Shown: positions 32,616-41,097 of the stretch, one piece after another
Position numbering within the stretch: the stretch's first letter is position 1
How the letters are laid out: every line of letters starts with the position of its first letter
NCBI GenBank assembly: GCA_016183235.1
Contig: JACPFA010000027.1
Location: forward strand, 1-64,000
DNA length: 64,000 nt
Reading direction: 5' to 3'
Origin: Deltaproteobacteria bacterium
GTDB taxonomy: Bacteria > UBA10199 > DSSB01 > JACPFA01
The notes under the pieces: generated by a model
The model's database searches: none
Told to the model about the DNA's origin: nothing
Seen by the model: the letters and a program-made list of their open reading frames with translations, nothing else
Made by a program: the position numbers and the translations under genes

Positions 32616-34355
32616 ATGACTCAAAGTCCATTAAAAGTAGAAGACCTGCGCAAGATCTTAGATATTAACCAAAAATTGCTGAATACCTTCCAGTTAGAAC
32701 GGTTTTTCAACCAATTGGTGGATGAGGCCATTCAGTTGATTGGAGCCGAACGGGGCTTTTTGATTCTTCTGCAAGAGGGTGGCAAGATAGTCAGAACCTC
32801 GCGCAATTTAGATCGCGAAGATTTAAAAAAATCAGCCCAAAAGTTTAGTAACACGATTGTCGATCATACCCTTTCCAAGGGAGAAATCATTTTAACCACC
32901 GATGCGGGAACGGAGCCTTCTTTAAAATCAGCAGCCAGTGTGCATGGCATGAAACTAAAATCGGTCATTTCCATGCCCATGCAATTAGGGCATCAAATTA
33001 TCGGCGTGCTCTACCTTGATAATCGCCTTACCCGTGGTGCCTTTGGGGAGCGAGAACGCGAGCTCATTTTTTTACTGGCTAATCAAGCGGTGTTGGCCCT
33101 GAATTTAAATCGTTTGCTCGATGAAAATAAAGCTCGTGAGCGTGAACTCAAACAACAAAATCAATATATCGAACGGTTAAACCACGAATTGCAAAAGCAA
33201 ATGAGTAGTCAAGCCAATGAGCTGCGCAGTGTGAAAGATTTATTGGAAGTTGAAAGCGTGGGTAATCGGCAGAAATATAAATACGAAAATATTGTGGGCA
33301 ATTCACCCCTGATGAAAGATGTTTTTAAAGTCATGGATCGCATCATGGATTCGGATGTGACGGTTTATATCCATGGTGAATCGGGGACAGGGAAAGAGTT
33401 GATCGCGCGGGCGTTGCATTACAATGGGCCTAGAAAAGAAAAACCCTTTGTAACCGTCAATTGTTCAGCCTTTTCAGAAACTCTTTTAGAATCAGAATTG
33501 TTCGGCCATATGCGAGGTTCGTTTACAGGGGCTGAACAAAGCAAGAAGGGGCTATTCGAATATGCCGATGGTGGCACCATCTTTTTAGACGAAATTGGTG
33601 ATATGAGTGTGACCATGCAGGCCAAACTTTTGCGGGTTTTGCAAGAAGGTGAAATTCGACCCGTAGGTTCCAACCAAGTGGTGAAAGTCAATGTGCGCAT
33701 CATCTCGGCTTCTAATAAAGACTTGCAAGAATTAATTAAGAAAGGTGAATTTCGCAAAGATCTTTTTTATCGGCTCAATGTTGTGCGCATAAGTTTGCCC
33801 CCCTTGCGAGAACGCCGCGAAGATATCCCAGCACTCGTGCGACATTTTATGAAAAGCAACCGAATGGCCATTCCAGAATCGTTGGTATTTATTGACGACG
33901 AAGCCTTAAATATTTTTGTAGATTACGATTGGCCCGGCAACATTCGTGAATTAGAAAATGAAGTCAATCGGTCTTTGCTTTTAGGCAAAGGAAAGGTTTT
34001 GTCTACAACCATTTCGCCAACCTTAAGAGATCGTTCGTCACCTTTAAGCAAAGAGTTAGAAGATTGGAACTTGAGTAAAAAAATTGAAGGCATGGAACGG
34101 GTGATGATTGAGCGGGCCCTGCGTTATACCAAGGGCAATAAAGTTGAGGCCGCGGCCTTGCTGGGTATCAGCCGAGGTAATTTTTATCAGAAGATCTACC
34201 AATATGGCATCGAGACCCAAGGCCTGTCGCTGACTCCAGAGGTTATTAAAGAGGCCCTCAAAGAAGCCGGCGGCAATAAAGCCATGGCTGCACGAAAGTT
34301 GGGAATTGGGAGGAAAACCCTTTATAATTATTTAGAGAGGATGAAGATTGAGTAG
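32616..34355 (+). CDS. GAF-domain sigma-54 activator (enhancer-binding protein) with two Fis-type HTHs
   Basis: 579 aa. N-terminal GAF sensor (~10-165: FQLERFFNQLVDEAIQLIGAERGFLIL), coiled coil, AAA+ domain (~228-455) with Walker A HGESGTGKE, the sigma-54 contact loop GSFTGA (GAFTGA in most), Walker B GGTIFLDEIGD and R-finger region FRKDLFYRLNV. The C-terminus holds two Fis-like HTHs in tandem: GNKVEAAALLGISRGNFYQKI and GGNKAMAARKLGIGRKTLYN. Activates sigma-54 promoters by ATP hydrolysis. No receiver domain, so the partner kinase or the GAF ligand is the likely input. Confidence 0.95.
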   Translation: MTQSPLKVEDLRKILDINQKLLNTFQLERFFNQLVDEAIQLIGAERGFLILLQEGGKIVRTSRNLDREDLKKSAQKFSNTIVDHTLSKGEIILTTDAGTEPSLKSAASVHGMKLKSVISMPMQLGHQIIGVLYLDNRLTRGAFGERERELIFLLANQAVLALNLNRLLDENKARERELKQQNQYIERLNHELQKQMSSQANELRSVKDLLEVESVGNRQKYKYENIVGNSPLMKDVFKVMDRIMDSDVTVYIHGESGTGKELIARALHYNGPRKEKPFVTVNCSAFSETLLESELFGHMRGSFTGAEQSKKGLFEYADGGTIFLDEIGDMSVTMQAKLLRVLQEGEIRPVGSNQVVKVNVRIISASNKDLQELIKKGEFRKDLFYRLNVVRISLPPLRERREDIPALVRHFMKSNRMAIPESLVFIDDEALNIFVDYDWPGNIRELENEVNRSLLLGKGKVLSTTISPTLRDRSSPLSKELEDWNLSKKIEGMERVMIERALRYTKGNKVEAAALLGISRGNFYQKIYQYGIETQGLSLTPEVIKEALKEAGGNKAMAARKLGIGRKTLYNYLERMKIE

Positions 34356-34394
34356 GAGATTGCTTCGCGGACGCTCGCAATGACAGAACTGGAG

Positions 34395-34478
34395 TGTCAT
34401 TGCAGTCCACGTCATCCCGGTCTACCACGCCACGTCATCCCGGGCTTGACCCGGGATCCATGATGGCGAAGCAGTCTC
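34395..34478. repeat. Nested tgtcat repeats
   Basis: tgtcattgcagtc... is interrupted by cacgtcatcccgggcttgac ending gggatccatgatgg and resumes cgaagcagtctc. Another example of one family inserted in another. Confidence 0.7.
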
Positions 34479-34584
34479 AAACAATTTTAGCACCTTTAAT
34501 AGATATAGCTTCGATAAGAATTTTAAGGTACACTAAAAATCTAAAGTTTACCGTGACTTATCCGGGGGGATGAGGGTAGTTTAA

Positions 34585-35898
34585 GTGCTTAAAATCATTA
34601 AATATTATTTATTATTGGTCTTTTCGATCAGTCTACTTGGCTGTATGTCGGGGCAAGGTCCAGGCACTGCTGGTGGCGACCCAGGTACGGGTGATGGTAC
34701 CAGTGTAACCGGTGGTGGAGGCCCTGCAGGGGGTCCAGCCGGAGGCCCAGCAGGTGGGCCCACAGGGGCAGGCCCTGGCCCTGGTAACACGGGTGGTACG
34801 GAGGGTGGTGCGACGGGTTTATTAGGGGGTGGTGGTAATAATGCCGGTGGGGATGGGCAAACCCCTTTAGGCAGCATGCCCTGCGGTGCCAATTGTCCGA
34901 GTGATCTACCTTCGGTCAAGGTTAGTCCACAAAGCCGTTTTGAGATGCGAGAAGATCCGCGCAAATACCTTTTAGATTTTTCAGCTATCATTCCAGATCC
35001 TGAGCATCCAACGCGATGCGAACAACGACTGCTTGAAATGAACCCTGGAATGAACGAAATTCCACTAGTTATCACCACAGCCGATTGGATTGAAAATGGG
35101 TATCTATTTCATATCCATACTTTCTTTTGTTTTAGTGTAAATTATCGTTCAACCTTCTATTACTATGATGCTGATTCACATACTTGTTTGTTAGGTACGA
35201 GCCGCGGGGTCTTTCCCCCTTTAGCTGAGAATGGTTGTACTTATTATCATGATTTAGGGAATGTTGAATTACAGCCTGCAGATGAATCCCATTGTATCAA
35301 TCGTTTTGCCAATGCCGATCTTTCCGATAGACCTCGGGATTATCGCGTGAATAGCGAATATTGTCAGCGACAAAGAGAACCTATTCCAACACTTCCTAGT
35401 TGTTTTGGTATGCCACGGCTTGGAGTAGGCATGGAACCCCAACGTTGCGTGAATAGGGATGATCGTGTTGGTCGGGGTGGTTTGAGCCCTTCCTGTCCAG
35501 ACAACTTTCAAGAACACCTAGAATGGGTTCAGGCAGTCAACGAAGGTGCAGTGAAAAACCGGGCTGACATGCGAGAAATTGTTGTTGAATGGTTATTAAG
35601 AGAAACTGAAACGACCCTTGAGAGTTATAGGAATTTAGAAAATGATCAGGATCCTGTTCGTCGAATTGGATTTATCTTGATGCAGGAGCGCCTTGAAGAT
35701 CTGTCTGCAGAAATTCAGAAAATTATTGATGATCCATGTCCTTCTTGGGGGCCTTACCTCACTTTAGTACAGTGGAGAGAATTTAAAGATCTTCAAGAAT
35801 CTATTCAAAGGGCCACGGCACCCGTAATTCGAGACCCTATCCGAGACGATATTCCAAACGTGCCAAGTGGCAATATTCCCAATTTCCGCCCTCGCTAG
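34585..35898 (+). CDS. Glycine-rich lipoprotein A of a paralogous pair
   Basis: 437 aa from a GTG start. Signal MLKIIKYYLLLVFSISLLGC, Cys20, then a ~70-residue Gly/Pro/Thr linker (GGPAGGPAGGPAGGPTG). The globular part has many cysteines. The C-terminal ~110 residues (SCPDNFQEHLEWVQAVNEG...REIVVEWLLRE...IIDDPCPSWGPYLTLVQWREFKDL) are shared with the next gene. No known family recognised. Predicted to be held away from the outer membrane by the linker. Follows the kinase/activator operon on the same strand by 230 bp. Confidence 0.7.
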   Translation: MLKIIKYYLLLVFSISLLGCMSGQGPGTAGGDPGTGDGTSVTGGGGPAGGPAGGPAGGPTGAGPGPGNTGGTEGGATGLLGGGGNNAGGDGQTPLGSMPCGANCPSDLPSVKVSPQSRFEMREDPRKYLLDFSAIIPDPEHPTRCEQRLLEMNPGMNEIPLVITTADWIENGYLFHIHTFFCFSVNYRSTFYYYDADSHTCLLGTSRGVFPPLAENGCTYYHDLGNVELQPADESHCINRFANADLSDRPRDYRVNSEYCQRQREPIPTLPSCFGMPRLGVGMEPQRCVNRDDRVGRGGLSPSCPDNFQEHLEWVQAVNEGAVKNRADMREIVVEWLLRETETTLESYRNLENDQDPVRRIGFILMQERLEDLSAEIQKIIDDPCPSWGPYLTLVQWREFKDLQESIQRATAPVIRDPIRDDIPNVPSGNIPNFRPR

Positions 35899-35926
35899 CC
35901 AGGTTAGAATAAAATTGTGGTGGGGT

Positions 35927-37057
35927 ATGGTCTTTCGTTGTAAAAAAATCTTTCTAACAATTCTGGTGGGATGCGTTTTCTTCGCTTGTTCATCTGAGCA
36001 AGGGCCAGGGACTACGGGTAGTGAGCCAAATAGTGGCAATACCGGTGGTACAGGTAATACGGGTGGTACTGCACTAGGCCCTGTCGGTTTAGTGGGTTCA
36101 GGGGGCAATCAAGCCGGTGGTGGTGATGGGACCTTGCCGATTAATCGGCCCAGTGAGTCCTCCGGGCCAACAAGAGTTCCCGCTATTTTCTATATCAGCC
36201 CCATTTATGGTGAGGGAGAAAGCGTTGTATGTAAGAATTATAGAATTCAAGCCTATGGGGGGATTTTAGGTGATGCTTCGGGTTATTTTCCCCCCACGGG
36301 TGATCTTCGGGTGAGCAATCTTTCCATGCGTGGTTGTCAAATTCGTTTTGAGGTTTCTCATCAAGTCGGAGAAATTTCTTTTCTTAGAATTCCTGATTAT
36401 CTCCCTGATCCTAACGTGACATTAGAAACCTATGTCAAAATTCAAGTGGTGCAATTAACCGAAGAAGGCAAACCGATTTTTGAGGGAGAAAAAGAATATC
36501 ATTTGAGAGGGCCTTATCCTCGTGATCCCAATTCAGGGGCTATTATTTGGACAGAAGATTTGGGAGAAATACCCATGGTGCCGCTGGGGCGCAGGTTACC
36601 CAAGGGTTGGGTGGTGATTAACCCTGCCAATGATCGTATTCAACCGAGTGATCGTTTAAATTTTGGGACTCCGATTGGTTTAATGCCGGGTGTGAATTTA
36701 GATCATTCCAACGAAAATCCACCTGAAGTTGAACATATCCCTGTTTGTTTTGACCCTGCTCGTTATCGAGTGGCTCCGAGTCATAGAATTCCATGTCGTG
36801 TTGCTAAGACCTGTCCGGTTGGTTTTGAACAAAAATTGGCCGACGTTCAACAAATCAACACAGGGCAAGCGGATTTTCACGAAGCCGATAAACGAGAATT
36901 ACTCGATTGGCTCATGGAGGCTTATCCTGATGCTAGAACTTCCAACAACCAGCGTGCACTTTTAGAAATTGAAATAACCAAGATTGTTGAAAATCCCTGT
37001 CCATGGTTGCCAGCCATTACGGTTGAAGATTGGCGGGAATTTAAATCAATGTTATAA
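35927..37057 (+). CDS. Glycine-rich lipoprotein B, paralogue of the preceding gene
   Basis: 376 aa; start chosen at 35927 (MVFRCKKIFLTILVGCVFFAC, Cys21), since codons upstream do not fit a signal peptide. Linker SEQGPGTTGSEPNSGNTGGT...GLVGSGGNQAGGGDG closely follows that of lipoprotein A (SGQGPGTAGG...GLLGGGGNNAGGDG). The C-terminal domain TCPVGFEQKLADVQQINTG..RELLDWLMEA...IVENPCPWLPAITVEDWREFKSM matches A. The middle domains differ, so the ends are conserved and the centre has diverged or been swapped. 28 bp gap to A; likely same transcript. Confidence 0.7.
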   Translation: MVFRCKKIFLTILVGCVFFACSSEQGPGTTGSEPNSGNTGGTGNTGGTALGPVGLVGSGGNQAGGGDGTLPINRPSESSGPTRVPAIFYISPIYGEGESVVCKNYRIQAYGGILGDASGYFPPTGDLRVSNLSMRGCQIRFEVSHQVGEISFLRIPDYLPDPNVTLETYVKIQVVQLTEEGKPIFEGEKEYHLRGPYPRDPNSGAIIWTEDLGEIPMVPLGRRLPKGWVVINPANDRIQPSDRLNFGTPIGLMPGVNLDHSNENPPEVEHIPVCFDPARYRVAPSHRIPCRVAKTCPVGFEQKLADVQQINTGQADFHEADKRELLDWLMEAYPDARTSNNQRALLEIEITKIVENPCPWLPAITVEDWREFKSML

Positions 37058-37073
37058 ATGGGCCACCCCCCAA

Positions 37074-37116
37074 TGTCATTGCGAGCGAGCCCCATTGGCG
37101 AGCGTGGCAATCTTCC
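37074..37116. repeat. 'tgtcattgcgagc' half-repeat
   Basis: tgtcattgcgagcgagcccc continuing to gcgtggcaatcttcc, followed through 'ttcatctgcaaatagagt' by the cacgtctt repeat. Same two-part arrangement as at 17380-17450 and 20418-20501. Confidence 0.8.
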
Positions 37117-37148
37117 ATTTTATTCTTCAATTCATCTGCAAATAGAGT

Positions 37149-37244
37149 CACGTCTTGCCGAATCCGGCAGAGGTTCCCTCAACCCTTAAGCATTGGGGTT
37201 TCGGGTAACCTCTTCCCGCTTCGTCAAGACTTCTCTTCAAATAT
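37149..37244. repeat. 'cacgtctt' palindromic repeat, copy 3
   Basis: cacgtcttgccgaatccggc...ccctcaacccttaag...ggggtttcgggtaacctctt...cgcttcgtcaagact, ending caaatat. Outer stem gtcttg/caagac. Confidence 0.85.
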
Positions 37245-37316
37245 AGTGATCCCCTGAATCTTCCCCATAAAAATTCTTACTGATTCCTATAGGTCCTTTC
37301 GGTTACAATAGCTACT

Positions 37317-38255
37317 ATGGGCACCTCTAATAACTTGGATTTGGGGGGACCTCTAAAAAGGGCCCAGATGCAAGGCGCCCGCAAAGACGCGACCGGAGCG
37401 TATATGGAAATACGTGAGGATCGTGGCTTTGCGGGCAACGCCGCAGATGGGTCGTTTTTAGAGGTCCCCTTAGTGGGGGCTGAACTCACTCGTGAGCACA
37501 CGCCTTATTTGCCTTTAACCCCTGAAGAGATTGCTCAAAGCGGCATTGCAGCCGTGGCGGCGGGGGCTTCTTTATTACACCTTCACGTCCGTGATGCTCA
37601 AGGCAAGCCGACGCTTGATTCTCAAGTGATCAGTCGAGTCATGGAACTCATTCGAAAGGATTGCCCTGAGGTTATTTTGCAAGTTTCTACGGGTGGTGCG
37701 GTGGGTGATCCTTATGAAACAAGAATGGGCGTGTTGGTGTGTAAGCCTGAGATGGCTTCTCTTACCACAGGCACAACTAATTTTGGTGACGAGGTTTTTT
37801 TAAATCCACGCCCCTTTGTTGAAAAATTAGCTGGGTTGATGCGAGATAAAAATATTAAACCCGAGCTAGAAATTTTTGATTTAAGCATGATGGAAGAGGG
37901 TTTAAGACTCATTGAAAAAGATTGGGTAAAAGAACCAGCTCATTTCCAATTTGTCTTAGGAGTGCCTGGTGCCCTCCAGGCTGCGTCAGAAAATTTAAAT
38001 TTATTGTTATCCCGATTACCTAAAAAAGCTACCTGGAGTGTAGCCGCGGTGGGGCGCCATCAATTTCCCATGGTAGAGCTTGCGATTCAAAAAGGGGGCC
38101 ACGTGCGAGTGGGAATGGAGGATAATATTTATTTGGAAAAAGGAGTGCTTGCTAAGAGTAATGCGGAATTGGTAGAAAAAGCCGCCATGATCATTAAACA
38201 GCAAGGTTTTGTTGTTGCTAAACCTGATCAAGCAAGGGAGATTCTGTCATTGTAG
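37317..38255 (+). CDS. BKACE family (3-keto-5-aminohexanoate cleavage enzyme-like) with a repeat-derived N-terminus
   Basis: 312 aa. From residue 51 it follows the DUF849/BKACE family: VPLVGAELTREHTPYLPLTPEEIA, metal-binding LLHLHVRD, LQVSTGGAVGD, GTTNFGDE, and ARVGMEDNIYLEKGVLA-like RVGMEDNIYLEKG. The family condenses beta-keto acids with acetyl-CoA; the substrate cannot be read. Residues ~9-51 are the in-frame translation of a 127 bp dispersed element (37343-37469), replacing the usual first strand (xxIITVAPVGAE). Starts possible at ATG 37317, ATG 37404 inside the element, or GTG 37473 after it. No good Shine-Dalgarno at any. Confidence 0.8.
   Translation: MGTSNNLDLGGPLKRAQMQGARKDATGAYMEIREDRGFAGNAADGSFLEVPLVGAELTREHTPYLPLTPEEIAQSGIAAVAAGASLLHLHVRDAQGKPTLDSQVISRVMELIRKDCPEVILQVSTGGAVGDPYETRMGVLVCKPEMASLTTGTTNFGDEVFLNPRPFVEKLAGLMRDKNIKPELEIFDLSMMEEGLRLIEKDWVKEPAHFQFVLGVPGALQAASENLNLLLSRLPKKATWSVAAVGRHQFPMVELAIQKGGHVRVGMEDNIYLEKGVLAKSNAELVEKAAMIIKQQGFVVAKPDQAREILSL
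37343..37469 (+). repeat. MITE-like element with 15 bp terminal inverted repeats, copy B, inside a gene
   Basis: ggggacctctaaaaa...tttttagaggtcccc with 125 of about 128 positions equal to the inverse of copy A (28597-28724). It is 127 bp, not a multiple of three, so it changed the reading frame at the 5' end of the BKACE gene. Confidence 0.9.
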
Positions 38256-38261
38256 GGTTGC

Positions 38262-38332
38262 TGTCATTGCGAGCTGCTTCTGTCATCCCCCGGCTTGACC
38301 GGGGGACCCATGATACCGAGCGTGGCAATCTC
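38262..38332. repeat. Nested tgtcat repeats
   Basis: Outer tgtcattgcgagctgcttc / ccgagcgtggcaatctc, inner element 38281-38315 (tgtcatcccccggcttgacc to gacccatgata). The following lipid-kinase frame extends into it. Confidence 0.8.
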
Positions 38333-38360
38333 GTCTTTTTATGATAAGGTCAACAAAAAT

Positions 38361-39284
38361 ATGTCTGGAATTGGAATTGTCTTAAATCCTTATTCTAAAT
38401 TGCATCGTAAAGACCCCGATAAAATGACTCGCATGAGTTACATTGTGGGGGATAAAGGCTCCTGTAAACAAACCTTAGATCTACAAGATTTGCGGCGAGT
38501 GGCTGAAGAATTTAAAACTCGTGATATCGATATTTTGGCGATAGCTGGCGGCGATGGCACGATCCATGTAGCTTTGACAGCCTTTATTAATGTTTATGGT
38601 GAAAAACCTCTGCCTAAAATTGCACTTCTCCGGGGCGGAACCATGAACACCATTTCCAATGGGATTAACAATCGAGGTTCCCCCGAAAAACTTTTGAGCA
38701 ACCTCATTCATCAATACCATGAAGATGTTGCCTTTGAAGAAATACAAATTGATTTAATGAAAGTTAATGACGAATACGGGTTTCTCTTTGGTTGCGGAAT
38801 GGTTTATCGATTTTTGGAACTCTACTATAAAGGCACGACTCCATCTCCCAAAAAGGCGGCATTATTATTAGCCCGCACCGCGGCCTCTTCTCTACTCAAT
38901 GGGCGTTTTGCCTGCGAGTTGTTTAAACGTTTTGATGTTGAAGTAACGGTAGATGGCAAAAAATGGGCTTTTAAAAATTATGTGACCCTAATGGCAGGTT
39001 CAGTTCCTAGTTTGGGTTTTGGTACCAAGGTTTTTTACAAGGCCATGCAACCGCGCATTTTTCATGGCATGGGGTTTTCGATGACTCCACGTACCATGGT
39101 GTGTGAATTACCCAAACTAGCTTTTGGTAAACCCTCCCATCATCCTGATCTTCTCGACGATGCCTTTCAAGAGATGGTTTTGGAATTTGGCGAACCTACC
39201 CCCTATTATCTTGATGGGGACATGTTAGAAGAAACAAAAATAGTTCGTATTTCTTTGGGGCCGCGGATTACGATCGTAAAATAG
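38361..39284 (+). CDS. Diacylglycerol kinase-family lipid kinase
   Basis: 307 aa from MSGIGIVLNPYSKLHRKDP (38361); the 22 upstream in-frame codons are repeat. Catalytic-domain motifs: GIVLNPYSK, ILAIAGGDGTIHVAL (GGDGT nucleotide loop, ~residue 70) and ALLRGGTMNTIS. The C-terminal beta-sandwich ends YYLDGDMLEETKIVRISLGP. Members phosphorylate diacylglycerol, sphingosine or other lipids at the membrane; the substrate cannot be read. Confidence 0.88.
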   Translation: MSGIGIVLNPYSKLHRKDPDKMTRMSYIVGDKGSCKQTLDLQDLRRVAEEFKTRDIDILAIAGGDGTIHVALTAFINVYGEKPLPKIALLRGGTMNTISNGINNRGSPEKLLSNLIHQYHEDVAFEEIQIDLMKVNDEYGFLFGCGMVYRFLELYYKGTTPSPKKAALLLARTAASSLLNGRFACELFKRFDVEVTVDGKKWAFKNYVTLMAGSVPSLGFGTKVFYKAMQPRIFHGMGFSMTPRTMVCELPKLAFGKPSHHPDLLDDAFQEMVLEFGEPTPYYLDGDMLEETKIVRISLGPRITIVK

Positions 39285-39299
39285 ATGTCATTGCGAGCA

Positions 39300-41084
39300 T
39301 CAGCGAAGCAATCTTTCATTCTTAAGATCTAATTGGGCCATCACCTTTTGCATATCTTCCCAAACCGGTTTTTTCATGGCGGGGTTTCGCAACAAAAAAG
39401 AAGGATGATAGGTTGCAAGCAGATGAATGCTTCCCGCAGGAATGTTAGTTTTATACCGCTGCTGATAGACTGCATTTGGCCATGGGTGAAAACTTCCACG
39501 GAGCATGCTAATTTTTGTGTCCGTAGCCAATAAGGTTTGTGCGGCAAAAGTGCCGAGGCAAACGATAACCTTCGGGCGAATGATTTCAATTTGATGATTT
39601 AAAAAGGGAGAACAGGTTTCGATTTCAATGGGTTCGGGGTTTCGATTATGGGGTGGGCGGCAATTATGTACAACCCCTGCTACAGTCACAAAATTGTGAG
39701 TTTCCTCGACATCGATACAATAAAAAGTTTTGTCGGTACTTCTGTGGTCAATTTGGCTAACTTCCACTTCATCATAAAGAGTTTCACGATCAAGTTGGGT
39801 AAACAAATGTTCATCATAAGGGATGTGTGACTCCACTTCCGGATGTAACTTATATCTCATAGAAGGACAGACATAGGGAGCTATCATTTTTGAGAACTTT
39901 TTTGTTTCATCAACATCAAAGAAAATACATCCTCTCCGCTCGTATCCTTCGATTCCTAAGTTTTTTAAACCAGTCAAAAGAATTTCAATATCACCAGCCG
40001 AAAAAGCGCAAGTTGCTATTTCTGCACTTGGTTGTCTCGGTGGCCGAATTCGCATATAGCCATCGTCCATAAACCAAAATGCGACCATCATCGGATTAAG
40101 ATCCTTAGACAAATAAGAAGGGACTTTTTTCTTTGGGTCATAAAAATCATTTTGGATTGTTCTCAAACTTCGATGGGCAAGTGTATGACACTGGATTACG
40201 GGATAGAGCTGATCAGAACCTGCAGCAACTTTGAGCTCATTGGTTGTACAACCCAACTCCCTTGCCAATAAACTAGCCTTAAATCGAGCATAGGCTTCTT
40301 GCCGCAAAGAGTGGGAAAAGGAAAAATAAGAATTGTAAGATGGAATATGACTGTCTCCCAACAAGGAACCATAAATCATGTTACGCAGTGTGGGTGATAA
40401 ACCTTGGCCTGTTGCAATCCGATCAGATTTTTTCAATTCCTGTACAGCAATGTGCCCTCTCTCTGTTAAAACTGGGTGATCTCCTGTTAGATAGATTGCA
40501 CTTTTAAAAGGGCCTGCATTTTTTGATGATTTATAACTAAGCTTATAAACGGATCGACCTGCAAGGGGTGAGGCATGCCATCCTATTACCCTCTTTGGTA
40601 CCAATTGTCCCTGCTGGTTCACAGACATCACGGTACCATTGTATTTTTGTTTTACAAGTCGTCCGATGCGTTCCCAAGAGCCATCTCCCAATTGTACCAT
40701 GGCATTATACTTTAAACATTTAACGACATTCCCAATGTAAACATTTTTTCGTTCTAGTCCCATGGCCTGAATGATTTTAGTGAGCAATTGGCCAGATCGC
40801 CCAACAAAGGGCAGGCCTTGGTGGTCTTCTTCTTCACCTGGGCCTTCTCCCACAAACATTAATTCGGCATGAGGATTTCCGTCACCGAAAACCAAGTTTG
40901 TCCTTTTGATATGCAGCGGGCAGCGGGTACAGTTTCCAATGTGTTTTTTTAAAGCTTCAAGGTCAAAGACTTCTGTTTTTTGTGGAGCTTGGTTAGTGGG
41001 CTCAAACTTGGGCAGATAAGCGTTGGGGACTTCTTCTTCCCCTGCTAATTTAAGGGCTTGCAGATAACTTTGAAATCGATTCAT
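39300..41084 (-). CDS. Family-4 uracil-DNA glycosylase interrupted by an intein
   Basis: 594 aa precursor. Residues 1-122 and 475-594 join into a 242 aa Fe-S uracil-DNA glycosylase that removes uracil from DNA. Visible motifs: first cysteine pair NCTRCPLH, catalytic [23 protein letters not shown], then after splicing [26 protein letters not shown] with the other two cysteines, [12 protein letters not shown] and [13 protein letters not shown]. The intein (residues 123-474) lies immediately before the third cluster cysteine, which is also the +1 splicing nucleophile, so no cluster can form until splicing. Monocistronic on the minus strand, flanked by repeats. Confidence 0.95.
   Translation of the reverse strand: [594 protein letters not shown]
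39663..40718 (-). mobile_element. Class 1 intein with LAGLIDADG homing endonuclease
   Basis: 352 residues. Block A begins [19 protein letters not shown] (Cys1 nucleophile). Block B has [15 protein letters not shown] (TxxH). Endonuclease motifs are [11 protein letters not shown] and [11 protein letters not shown]. C-terminal blocks are [15 protein letters not shown] and AGVVHN followed by Cys, giving the penultimate His, terminal Asn and +1 Cys of a standard splicing site. Both LAGLIDADG motifs keep an acidic residue, so the endonuclease may be active. Reading frame intact throughout. Confidence 0.95.
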
Positions 41085-41097
41085 AATAACACAAATA

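Noticed and set aside
34605-35078. Long proline-rich frame on the minus strand
   Set aside because: Antisense of the Gly/Pro linker of the lipoprotein at 34585; GGN codons read backwards give proline runs.
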